Positions 13,195 through 20,857 of a DNA stretch of 21,245 bases are shown here, one piece after another; positions within the stretch are counted from its first letter, which is position 1; each line of letters starts with the position of its first letter. Where the stretch lies: positions 1 through 21,245 of IMG/VR virus record IMGVR_UViG_3300017773_000183; one strand, written 5' to 3'. Position numbers and translations under genes: made by a program. This stretch comes from a virus. Under the pieces are notes generated by a model that searched no databases, was not told the DNA's origin, and saw nothing but the letters and a program-made list of their open reading frames with translations.

Positions 13195-15269
13195 TGGCTA
13201 AAAAAGATCCAAAAGAGACGTTAGATTCAGCTAGAGAACTTGCTAAACAGTTAGGTTCTAATACAAGCGCTGTGCAAGCATATCTTAAGGTTCAAGAAAA
13301 AGTAAGAGACATTCAAAAAGAAATGGTTGATCTTGTAAAAGAAGAAGCCATTAAAAATAATGACCAAGTTAAAGCTGCCCAGCAGGTTTCAGATGCCCAA
13401 AGAAGACATATTGATAGACAGAAAGAACTTAATAATATGGTCCAAAAGTATGTTGATAAATGGTACGATTTTAAAGCTATAGCTCAAGACCCACAAGTTG
13501 CTAGAGGTTTATTTTTAGTTGCATCAGCAGCAAAAGCAAAAGAAATCGCTGGATCTTTTCATGATATGCAACATGAAGCTGGACTAGCTTATACTCAAAC
13601 ATTCCAAATGGCAGGTACTCTAGGTAAATCTGTAGCATCTGGGTTTATGCTAGGTGTAGGATTTAAAGCTTCTGCAAAAGCTGCCGGTGCACTTGCAAAT
13701 GAAATGGGTGACATCAGCAAAGTAAGTTCTGAAGCAGTGGTCCAAGTAGCTTCTATGGCTAAATCTTATGGAGTTTCTGAAGCAGAAGGTGCTAAGCTAT
13801 TTAAGCAAATGAAATCTATTAGTGGAGCTTCTGATGCAGTTGTAGCAGCCAACATGAAATCTACTATAGAATTAGCTAGAGCCAGTGGAGTTGCTCCAGG
13901 TAAGGTAATGAATTCTATAGCTTCTGATACGGAATTCTTTGCAGGGTTTGCTAAAGATGGTGGAAAAAATATAGGTGAAACTGCAATTCAAGCAGCTAAG
14001 CTAGGTATATCTATGAGTGATGTATCATCTATGCTAAATGGAATTCTGGATGTAGAATCTTCTATAGAAAAAGAAATGGAAGCTTCTGTATTATTAAACA
14101 GACAAATTTCATTTGACAAAGCTAGACAACTAGCTATGGATGGTGATACACTTGGTGCTACTAAAGCAATATTAGAACAAGTAGGTGGTGCAGCAGAATT
14201 CCAAAATATGTCTATTATTCAAAGAAAAGCTTTAGCCGAAGCTGCTGGTGTAGAATTAAGTACAATGCAACAGATGGTTTCTAGTAGAGAATCCCAAATA
14301 GAAATGGGTCTTGTGGAAGCTAGCACAACAGAAAAAATAATGAAAACAGTTATGGGAACTGGTTCTTTCTTAAAAGAAAATTTAACTGTAATGTCATCAG
14401 GTCTTAATGTTGTAGCTAGTTTAAAAAATACAAAATTGGGTGAATATGCAGCAACAGCACTTCATAACGCAAAGCAATTAGTTTTCTTCGCAGCAGAAAA
14501 AGCTCATGTGGCTTACTTAAAAATGTTTAAAGGTGGTAAAGGTGTAACTAAAAATAATATGTTAGACCGAAGATCTTTCGGCCGTGGTGGCGGAGGATTC
14601 ACTGGAATGACTCCTACTGCTAGTAAAGGAACTGGAGGATTCTTAAAAGGTTTAAATCCTACGTCTCTAATAAAAGGTGCAGCTGCAATGGTTCTTATGG
14701 GTGCAGCTTTATTCGTAGCAGCTAAAGGATTTCAAGAGTTGGCTAAAGTAGAATGGGGTATGTTATTCCCTGGCGCAGTAATAGCATTGGTTGCTTTAAC
14801 TGCAGCAATGGTTGGTATAGGTGCAATAGCACCATTAGTACTAACAGGGTCTTTAGCTTTTGGTGCTATGTCAGTAGCTCTATTGTTATTTGGTACTGCA
14901 CTAAGTGTAGTTGCAGGGTCCTTACCTTTAATGGTAACTCCATTAACCCAACTTGCTGAAGTAGGTGGAACTGCTTTAATGAGTATAGGTTTAGGATTTG
15001 GTGCAATGGGTATGGGTCTAGTTTCAATGGCTGGCGGTCTTGCACTAATAACTCCTATGTTACCAACACTTCTAGCAGTAGGTGGTCTTGCAACAATGGG
15101 AATGAGTTTACTAGGTGGTGGCGGTGAAGGAAAAGCTGGCGGTGATAATGTAGTTGTAGAAAAACTTGACGAGTTAATAGGGTTAATTCGTGAAGGTGGA
15201 ACTATTAATATGGATGGCAAAAAAGTTGGTGATGTTATAGCACTAGCTCAAGGACCTTTAGGATCTTAA
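13194..15269 (+). CDS. Tail tape measure protein, gp29 analogue
   Basis: A 691-residue protein, the longest in the window (T4 gp29: 590). The N-terminal 100 residues are charged coiled coil (VQEKVRDIQKEMVDLVKEEA). Residues about 120-400 are Ala/Met/Ser-rich helices. A Gly-rich linker lies near 463-485 (GRGGGGFTG). Residues about 490-645 form a long hydrophobic region with five or six membrane-like segments. The C-terminus ends with a short strand (INMDGKKVGDVIALAQG) typical of tape measures. Position after tube and putative chaperone genes supports the call. It would set tail length and probably enter the host envelope during DNA delivery. At about 1.5 angstrom per residue, the usual rule of thumb, it would span about 100 nm; this is an estimate. 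The next gene starts two bases after its stop. Confidence 0.88.
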   Translation: MAKKDPKETLDSARELAKQLGSNTSAVQAYLKVQEKVRDIQKEMVDLVKEEAIKNNDQVKAAQQVSDAQRRHIDRQKELNNMVQKYVDKWYDFKAIAQDPQVARGLFLVASAAKAKEIAGSFHDMQHEAGLAYTQTFQMAGTLGKSVASGFMLGVGFKASAKAAGALANEMGDISKVSSEAVVQVASMAKSYGVSEAEGAKLFKQMKSISGASDAVVAANMKSTIELARASGVAPGKVMNSIASDTEFFAGFAKDGGKNIGETAIQAAKLGISMSDVSSMLNGILDVESSIEKEMEASVLLNRQISFDKARQLAMDGDTLGATKAILEQVGGAAEFQNMSIIQRKALAEAAGVELSTMQQMVSSRESQIEMGLVEASTTEKIMKTVMGTGSFLKENLTVMSSGLNVVASLKNTKLGEYAATALHNAKQLVFFAAEKAHVAYLKMFKGGKGVTKNNMLDRRSFGRGGGGFTGMTPTASKGTGGFLKGLNPTSLIKGAAAMVLMGAALFVAAKGFQELAKVEWGMLFPGAVIALVALTAAMVGIGAIAPLVLTGSLAFGAMSVALLLFGTALSVVAGSLPLMVTPLTQLAEVGGTALMSIGLGFGAMGMGLVSMAGGLALITPMLPTLLAVGGLATMGMSLLGGGGEGKAGGDNVVVEKLDELIGLIREGGTINMDGKKVGDVIALAQGPLGS

Positions 15270-15270
15270 T

Positions 15271-16902
15271 ATGGCATTATTTGGGGATTTAAAAAACGAC
15301 GACTTTGCTAAAAAACTAGCAACTCACTACCATAAACATATAGGAAAAAATGAGTTTAAAGATATTAGATCTGAAGCTGAAATAAACAATCCTAATACTC
15401 CTTTGTGGAATAAAGCACCTTTAATGCAGAGAGGAATTCAGAGAGGTCAAGAAAATCCAAACGGTAAAATAAACTTTATAACTGCACCTGCTATAGATAC
15501 ATTAAGAGTCGGTAAGTATTTAACTTCTCCTGATGGTTTGCTATTTATGGCCAAGCAATTTGGTTTGCAAGCAAGTAATCCTAAAATGGAATATGGGATT
15601 GATCTTCATCCCAATAGAATATACAACCCATTAACAACTATAGCTCAAATTCCTGCTAATCTTATAGGCTTGCATATTGATCGACATGGTGCCGGTGTAG
15701 CAAATCAGCCAGAAACCAATTACGAATTTGTAGTTAAAGCAAATAATAAAATAGATAAAAATAGACTTTTACAGTTAGCAAAAGACATGGGTGTCGGTAG
15801 ATTTGATAAAGCTGCTAACCCAATTAAAGTTCCAAAAGGTATTGCTAAAATAAATGAAATTCTAGATAAGCTTGGTGGATTTTTAAATCGTGGTGCTGGT
15901 GAGCCAATAAAAAGGCTATCTGGAATTATGGGTCCTAATTCTTTATTTGGAGTTGGAAGGACAACCATAAGAAGACATGCAGCACCGGAATCTTTTAGTT
16001 CTGAAAAAATCGGAATGCAATATTCTCATGGAGATAATACATATACTAAAAAATATCCTGAAGGTCTTTTTAAAGAGTTACATGATTTTAATCCTGAAGA
16101 AGGTGTTTATGGAATCATATCTGATGCACCGGCTGCTTCAGGCGAATCTACAACACCAAAAGGTATTTTTGCGTATAAAAGTTTTGAGTATGGTGATATA
16201 GTTAGAGCTTCTAAAGAAAATACATTAAAAGATTTTACAGGTAAAAAAGACTATACAGAAGTAAATGCAAATAAAATTAATGGTCTTGTTAATTATGGTA
16301 ATCAACGAGGAGATTCTGATAGGTTGGTAACCGAAGAAGATCCAGATTTAGAAGACTTTGTTAAGTTTTCTATTACTGGTATGGTTAATAATACAGAAAC
16401 TATTTTAAAATTTAGAGCTTATGGCCTTGGTTCTATAAGCGACGATACAGCATTTAATTGGAATGAAGTTAACTATTCTGGAAGAACCATGTCTCAGTAT
16501 GCATTTGATAAAGTTTCTAGAACATTAACTCATGATTTATTAATACCATCATTTACAGCTGCTGAATTAAAAGCTAATTATAATAAGCTAGATAGACTAT
16601 ATAAAATGGCTTCTCCTAGTATAGATTCAGCTGGACTTCCAATTGCCCCATTAAATAAATTTACTCTTGGCGATCTTTATGATGATGTTAATGTTATTAT
16701 TGAAAAAATAACTTTTACTTTAGAAGAGGATTATTCTTGGGATCTTGGTATAGGTGATGGAGATGAAACTTCCGGAGCTCAACTACCAATGGTTATAAAA
16801 TTAAACCTTAGCTATAAGTTTGCTACAAACGTAGATGGAAATTTATTTACTAATTCTAGTAGATTCTTCGGTAAAAAAATAGAGGAGTTTGGTAATGTCT
16901 AG
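15271..16902 (+). CDS. Putative baseplate / tail tube-baseplate junction protein
   Basis: A 543-residue protein directly after the tape measure, coupled by TAATATG. The N-terminus MALFGDLKNDDFAKKL is followed by a variable region. The C-terminal third is the recognisable part: TILKFRAYGLGSISDDTAFN, then NEVNYSGRTMSQYAF, LTHDLLIPSFTAAELKANYN and FTLGDLYDDVNVIIEKITFT, with DYSWDLG near the end. I recall this arrangement in unnamed baseplate proteins of marine myophages. Its place suggests the role of T4 gp48 or gp54, which initiate the tube on the hub, but I cannot show homology to either. Alternatives are a wedge component or a second hub protein. It overlaps the next gene by 8 nt. Confidence 0.6.
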   Translation: MALFGDLKNDDFAKKLATHYHKHIGKNEFKDIRSEAEINNPNTPLWNKAPLMQRGIQRGQENPNGKINFITAPAIDTLRVGKYLTSPDGLLFMAKQFGLQASNPKMEYGIDLHPNRIYNPLTTIAQIPANLIGLHIDRHGAGVANQPETNYEFVVKANNKIDKNRLLQLAKDMGVGRFDKAANPIKVPKGIAKINEILDKLGGFLNRGAGEPIKRLSGIMGPNSLFGVGRTTIRRHAAPESFSSEKIGMQYSHGDNTYTKKYPEGLFKELHDFNPEEGVYGIISDAPAASGESTTPKGIFAYKSFEYGDIVRASKENTLKDFTGKKDYTEVNANKINGLVNYGNQRGDSDRLVTEEDPDLEDFVKFSITGMVNNTETILKFRAYGLGSISDDTAFNWNEVNYSGRTMSQYAFDKVSRTLTHDLLIPSFTAAELKANYNKLDRLYKMASPSIDSAGLPIAPLNKFTLGDLYDDVNVIIEKITFTLEEDYSWDLGIGDGDETSGAQLPMVIKLNLSYKFATNVDGNLFTNSSRFFGKKIEEFGNV

Positions 16903-17197
16903 ATATGAAAGTAATAAAATTATAAAAAATAAAAATTCTAATAGAATTTATAAAAGTAATATATATCCCAAAATAGAAAGATCCGTCACAGATATATACA
17001 TAATTACTAAAAGTGGTGATCGATTAGATTTGCTAGCAAATAAGTATTATAATGACCAAAATTTATGGTGGATTATAGCTACAGCTAACAACTTAGGTGC
17101 ATCTGGTTTAATAGTGCCTCCTGCTAAACAGATAAGAATACCAACAGAAGTTGCAAATATTTTAAGCGAATATCAAGAGTTACAAGAGGAAAGATAA
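16895..17197 (+). CDS. 53: LysM-like baseplate wedge protein, gp53-like
   Basis: A 100-residue protein from ATG 16895. An in-frame TTG at 16889 is a poorer start because GAGGAG at 16882-16887 sits 7 nt before the ATG but almost touches the TTG. The core is a LysM-type module: YIITKSGDRLDLLANKYYND, then LWWIIATANNLG and a PPAKQIRIP end strand (residues about 34-83). T4 gp53 (baseplate wedge) has a LysM-like fold, and marine T4-like phages carry short gp53 homologues of this kind. It probably binds other baseplate proteins rather than peptidoglycan. The start lies inside the previous gene and the stop overlaps the next start (TAATG), so the three tail genes are tightly coupled. Confidence 0.8.
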   Translation: MSRYESNKIIKNKNSNRIYKSNIYPKIERSVTDIYIITKSGDRLDLLANKYYNDQNLWWIIATANNLGASGLIVPPAKQIRIPTEVANILSEYQELQEER

Positions 17198-19239
17198 TGC
17201 CTATATTTTTAAGAGATTTTCCTTATGGTTCACATTTAACCTCTAGGGAAAATGCTATGAAAAGCCCTGGTCAGTTTCAACCGTGGAATACGTCTAAGAT
17301 ACCTTGGATGAGATTTACATCTAATGTTTTAGTAGATGGTTCTAGATTAAAGCACAGTGTACTTTCTGGTGGTTCAGCCAAAACTTTAGAAGACTTATAT
17401 GATACTAGTAGCAGAAATACCCCTTCTCCAGGTGTAACAGATGCAACAGTAAAACATAAAGGTTCGATGGGTTCTTTAAAAGAAGTTATTGTAAACTATA
17501 AATGTTGGAATTTAAAACAACTTGCTCAGCTAGAAAAATTATTTATGTCTTTAGGTAAAACTGTAGTTTTAGAATATGGCTGGAGTATAAAACCTAATGG
17601 ATCTAGAGTTTCTAGTGCTCTTGGTTATGATGGATGTTCTAAAGAATTCGTAGACTTTTTTACTTCTGCACAATCTAAAATGAAATCTGAACAAGGTTGC
17701 TATGGTGCAGAAAAAGGTGTTGTATCTAATTTTAGTTGGACTCAGAATGATGATGGATCTTATACATGTTCTACAACTTTTGTAACACCATCTGAAATGA
17801 TGATGTCTAAAGATACTAAAAAAACTACAGATGAAATATGTTGTAAAACTTCTAAAGATGCTGATGATAATGAAGCCTGTAAAAAGCAATCAGATTTAGA
17901 AAGACCTTTAGATGAAATTGTAATAGGCCAAGTAATGCCTGTAGGAAAGTTATTGGTAACTTCCGGCCGAGTTCCCATAGGTACTTCTATAAAAATGGAT
18001 AAAGAAACTACTGAAGAGGAAAGAGAAAATGCTGCCGATAAATCTTGGTGGGACTGGACTAAAAAAACTCTTGGGATTACTTCATTTACTGTAGAGCAAC
18101 CATATATTTCATGGTCTTATTTTGAAGAAGAAATTGTAAATAAAACTCTAATGGACAAGTCAGATAATGATTCTAAGTCTCACATACTACCAGCAGATAT
18201 AGAAACTTGCCAATCTGGGTTTAGAAGAGATAGCATTAAGTGTTTAACCAGATTGGACTGTAGAGGTACCAAAATTTTAAATGTTAAAGATTCATTCACT
18301 TCTGCAGACCCAACAGTCTGTTTAATACCAGATCAATTTGTATGGGATATGTTTGACCATGATGGGGACTTAGAGGATTTTACAGACACTGCAGGTCTTT
18401 ATGAATATGCAAAAAGAGCCCCTTTTGATACTGGAGAAGGTAATAAAGGCTGGCTAGGTAATATTCTTTTAAATGTTTATTTCGTAAAAAAATGTGCAGC
18501 AGAATCTAATACCTTAGAAGAATTATTATCGAAAGTTTTATCTGGGATAAATTCTGCTTGTGGAAATAATTGGGATTTAATAACTTTACCTTTAGAGTCT
18601 AATACAAATATAATGACCGTTGTAGATTCTAAGTCCTTGGGTAAATCAGTACCAACATCACATACAATTAATGTATTTGGAAACAATTCTATATGTAGAA
18701 GTGTTAATATAGATACGAAAGTTCCTAATGCCATAAAAGCTCAGGTTATGTATGGGTCAAATAGAAAAGGATCTTCTGCGCCAGAAGGTGATGAGTATAG
18801 TTTATTTGGTAGTGGTTTAACAGATGCCACTAAATCTTGGAATAACCTATCTCAAAAAGTACCAAGTCCTTGTAAAGGTCCAGATGAAGGTTCTACAGAT
18901 AATAAAAAAGAAAATCCTCAGGAATTAATACAGGAAGCTATAGATGACTTAATGGAAGGTGTTGATAGTGAAACTATTAATGCTGTTAAGTCTGCTATAA
19001 AAGCTAAGTTAAATAAAAATAAAAAAGTACAAGAAGTCCAAGACCCACCTTTACTACCTATAAATCTAGGATTTTCCCTTGATGGTTATAATGGATTCCT
19101 GTGGGGACATTCTGTTAAAGCAAAACCAATTCCTAGTAGATATAAAGATGTTATATTTATGGTTAAAAGTATTGAGCATAAAATAGATATTAATAATTGG
19201 GAAACCACAATAGATACAGTTTTAAGAGTAGGCCAATAA
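17197..19239 (+). CDS. Putative baseplate hub protein, Cys-rich
   Basis: A 680-residue protein. Features seen: GSMGSLKEVIVNYKCWNLKQ, then LEKLFMSLGKTVVLEYGWS (about residues 89-129); GVVSNFSWTQNDDGSYTCST near 174-193; and a C-terminal domain with FSLDGYNGFLWG, YKDVIFMVKSIEHKI and NWETTIDTVLRV. These are, from memory, shared with large unnamed hub-type baseplate proteins of marine myophages, and the final domain resembles the strand-rich end domain of phage tail hub proteins. It carries 15 cysteines, strikingly many here, including a cluster at 215, 216 and 228. A Glu/Lys-rich helical insert lies near 565-610. Its order after the tape measure and LysM protein fits a gp27-like hub role. No lysozyme or peptidase motif is visible. 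The specific role is inference. Confidence 0.6.
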   Translation: MPIFLRDFPYGSHLTSRENAMKSPGQFQPWNTSKIPWMRFTSNVLVDGSRLKHSVLSGGSAKTLEDLYDTSSRNTPSPGVTDATVKHKGSMGSLKEVIVNYKCWNLKQLAQLEKLFMSLGKTVVLEYGWSIKPNGSRVSSALGYDGCSKEFVDFFTSAQSKMKSEQGCYGAEKGVVSNFSWTQNDDGSYTCSTTFVTPSEMMMSKDTKKTTDEICCKTSKDADDNEACKKQSDLERPLDEIVIGQVMPVGKLLVTSGRVPIGTSIKMDKETTEEERENAADKSWWDWTKKTLGITSFTVEQPYISWSYFEEEIVNKTLMDKSDNDSKSHILPADIETCQSGFRRDSIKCLTRLDCRGTKILNVKDSFTSADPTVCLIPDQFVWDMFDHDGDLEDFTDTAGLYEYAKRAPFDTGEGNKGWLGNILLNVYFVKKCAAESNTLEELLSKVLSGINSACGNNWDLITLPLESNTNIMTVVDSKSLGKSVPTSHTINVFGNNSICRSVNIDTKVPNAIKAQVMYGSNRKGSSAPEGDEYSLFGSGLTDATKSWNNLSQKVPSPCKGPDEGSTDNKKENPQELIQEAIDDLMEGVDSETINAVKSAIKAKLNKNKKVQEVQDPPLLPINLGFSLDGYNGFLWGHSVKAKPIPSRYKDVIFMVKSIEHKIDINNWETTIDTVLRVGQ

Positions 19240-19790
19240 TGAAAAAAAATTATACAAGTGGTGGTGAATTTAGAGTTTATAAAACTGGAAAAGAGTATAT
19301 AGGATTTTATTTTGAAAAAAATAATGATTACTATGGCGGTATAGAAGCTGAAGGTACAAACTATATTTTTTTAATGGATTACAATATTAGTAGTGAAGCT
19401 GCTATTTTTAGAAATTTAAAAACAACATTTAAAAAGAAATTAAAACGTCCAAACTATTACAGACCGAGGCCTACAGACAAAGATTATGATCGTGGAGTAA
19501 TAACTAGATATTTTATTAAGAATGACCATAACAAAGATATATTTGAAGTGGATAAAAAAACTTATAAGTATTATTCTAAAAAAGATAATCCATTAAAAAA
19601 TATTTATTTAACAGTATCTTTTGATTGGAAAATATCTGGGCCACAAAATGATTTGGTAGATGAAGACAATACTATCTTAGCTACAGGTGTTTTTGAGACA
19701 AATAAGAGGACTTTAGATAGATATGTTGATACTATTCCGGAGCTTCAACTCATACTTAACTATACCGACCTTGCTAAAATTACCTCATAA
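19239..19790 (+). CDS. Hypothetical tail/baseplate-associated protein
   Basis: A 183-residue protein from the ATG overlapping the previous stop (TAATG at 19237-19241). An in-frame upstream ATG at 19197 would lie inside the hub gene and has no ribosome site. The N-terminus reads SGGEFRVYKTGKEYIGFYFE, a short glycine/aromatic motif I recall in several phage tail-region proteins. Further on are GVITRYFIKNDHNKDIFEVD (about residues 82-101), a SFDWKISGPQND segment and a C-terminal FETNKRTLDRYVDTIPELQL. The protein is very rich in Tyr, Lys and Asn and probably strand-rich. I have seen similar unnamed genes beside baseplate genes in marine T4-like phages. A minor tail or baseplate protein is likely; no enzyme motif is seen. 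Confidence 0.72.
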   Translation: MKKNYTSGGEFRVYKTGKEYIGFYFEKNNDYYGGIEAEGTNYIFLMDYNISSEAAIFRNLKTTFKKKLKRPNYYRPRPTDKDYDRGVITRYFIKNDHNKDIFEVDKKTYKYYSKKDNPLKNIYLTVSFDWKISGPQNDLVDEDNTILATGVFETNKRTLDRYVDTIPELQLILNYTDLAKITS

Positions 19791-19810
19791 TTATTTCATT
19801 ATTACAATTA

Positions 19811-19823
19811 TTTTTCTTATATT
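19811..19823 (+). promoter_or_regulatory. Possible promoter before the polymerase-like gene
   Basis: TTTTTCTTATATT is identical to the sequence at 9057-9069 that precedes and overlaps the motif copy at 9064. It then diverges (AGTCCT instead of TATAAG), so only part of the motif is kept. It ends 6 nt before the GTG, leaving almost no leader. Confidence 0.25.
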
Positions 19824-19829
19824 AGTCCT

Positions 19830-20828
19830 GTGAGATTAGTAGACAAAATATCAATGCGTAGTTATCTTAATAATGGTAAAGCCATAGATTTAGATACCAT
19901 AGAGCTTCCTGTATTTAAATTTTTTAAATCTAAATACTGGAATAGGCCTGATGTAGATAAAATTATTCCTGAAAACAAACGTAGGGAGCAGGAAGAGGTT
20001 TACAATAGAGTTTACTCTAAAATGGAACCATCTCAGACAGAAGAGCATTATGAAAAAGAAATAATACCAGCTCTAAAATATATTGAAAAATCTGGATTGT
20101 ATACTAAGAAAGGTATGGAGCATAGTAAATATAATCTATGGACTCTAACCGGCAGGCCTTCCAATACCTTTGGTGGTATAAATTACGCTGCACTAAATAA
20201 AGATGATGGTAGTAGATCTAGGTTCGAAAGCAGATTTGATAGTGGTGTATTAATAGAGTTCGATTTCGATGCATACCACTTAAGACTTATAGCAAATTTA
20301 ATAGATTACGAATTTCCAGAAAAATCTGTCCATAGTCACCTTGGTAAAATGTATTATGATACGGATAATTTATCCGATGAAGAGTATGAAGAATCTAAGA
20401 GAATATCTTTCAGAGTATTATATGGCGGTATACCGAAAGAATTTGAAAATATAAAATACTTTAAAAATGTTAAGACCTATATTTTTAAACTATGGGATAT
20501 TTATAATTGTAAAGGTTATATAGAAACACCAATATACAAAAGAAAGTTTTATAAGAAAAATTACGAAGAAATGACTCCTCAGAAGTTATTTAACTATCAA
20601 ATACAAGCTTATGAAACAGAAAAAAATATAGGGGTTATATTATCTATACAAAAATTATTAAAAGATAAAAAAACCAAAATGATTTTGTACACCTATGACT
20701 CTTTATTGTTTGATGTTTCTCCTGCTGATGGCAAAGAAATAATTGGTGAAATCCATAAACTAATGGATATGCCAACCAAAGCAAAATATGGTAAGAACTA
20801 TGGTGATATGAAGCCTTTGAAATTATAA
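19830..20828 (+). CDS. Short family A DNA polymerase-like protein, no exonuclease domain
   Basis: A 332-residue protein with family A polymerase motifs in order. LTGRPSN (106-112) matches the PolA TGRLSS element, followed by INYAALN where PolA has LQNIP. Motif A is D145-FDAYHLR152 (PolA DYSQIELR). Motif B is K190-RISFRVLYG199 (PolA KAINFGLIYG). Motif C is Y289-D290-S291 (PolA HDE). Both metal-binding aspartates (145, 290) and the motif B Lys, Phe and Tyr are kept. The motif A Glu is His, motif C His-Asp-Glu is Tyr-Asp-Ser, and the motif B leading Arg is missing. There is no exonuclease domain and little thumb; PolA Klenow is about 600 residues. The start is uncertain: GTG 19830 without Shine-Dalgarno, with ATG 19854 as alternative. 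T4-like phages replicate with a family B enzyme, so this is an extra polymerase or a derivative with another role, placed among virion genes. Confidence 0.8.
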   Translation: MRLVDKISMRSYLNNGKAIDLDTIELPVFKFFKSKYWNRPDVDKIIPENKRREQEEVYNRVYSKMEPSQTEEHYEKEIIPALKYIEKSGLYTKKGMEHSKYNLWTLTGRPSNTFGGINYAALNKDDGSRSRFESRFDSGVLIEFDFDAYHLRLIANLIDYEFPEKSVHSHLGKMYYDTDNLSDEEYEESKRISFRVLYGGIPKEFENIKYFKNVKTYIFKLWDIYNCKGYIETPIYKRKFYKKNYEEMTPQKLFNYQIQAYETEKNIGVILSIQKLLKDKKTKMILYTYDSLLFDVSPADGKEIIGEIHKLMDMPTKAKYGKNYGDMKPLKL

Positions 20829-20831
20829 TAT

Positions 20832-20841
20832 GATATTTATA
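20832..20841 (+). promoter_or_regulatory. Putative late promoter
   Basis: Exact GATATTTATA 16 nt before the ATG of the last gene, the shortest spacing in the set, just after the polymerase-like gene. Confidence 0.6.
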
Positions 20842-20857
20842 ATATAAGGAATGAACC

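Noticed and set aside
14732-15220. Long open frame on the minus strand (162 codons) opposite the tape measure gene
   Set aside because: It is the antisense of the low-complexity Ala/Gly/Leu region. The product is Pro/Ala/Ile-rich with no family resemblance, and all other genes run on the + strand.
17569-17889. Minus-strand open frame (106 codons) with Phe/Ser/Arg-rich product
   Set aside because: It is a shadow of the Cys-rich hub-like gene. Its composition is that of antisense A/T-rich coding DNA and it has no ribosome site.
19197-19238. Upstream ATG extending the 183-residue protein by 14 residues
   Set aside because: It lies inside the hub gene without a ribosome site, whereas ATG 19239 overlaps the stop in the TAATG arrangement used repeatedly here.
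19787-19815. ATAATT / AATTAT repeat followed by TTTT, possible terminator before the polymerase-like gene
   Set aside because: An all-A/T 6-bp stem with a 13-nt loop would barely form and is expected by chance at this composition.
20496-20505. Exact GATATTTATA inside the polymerase-like gene
   Set aside because: It encodes part of WDIYN and is more than 350 nt before the next gene, which has its own copy at 20832; treated as background.
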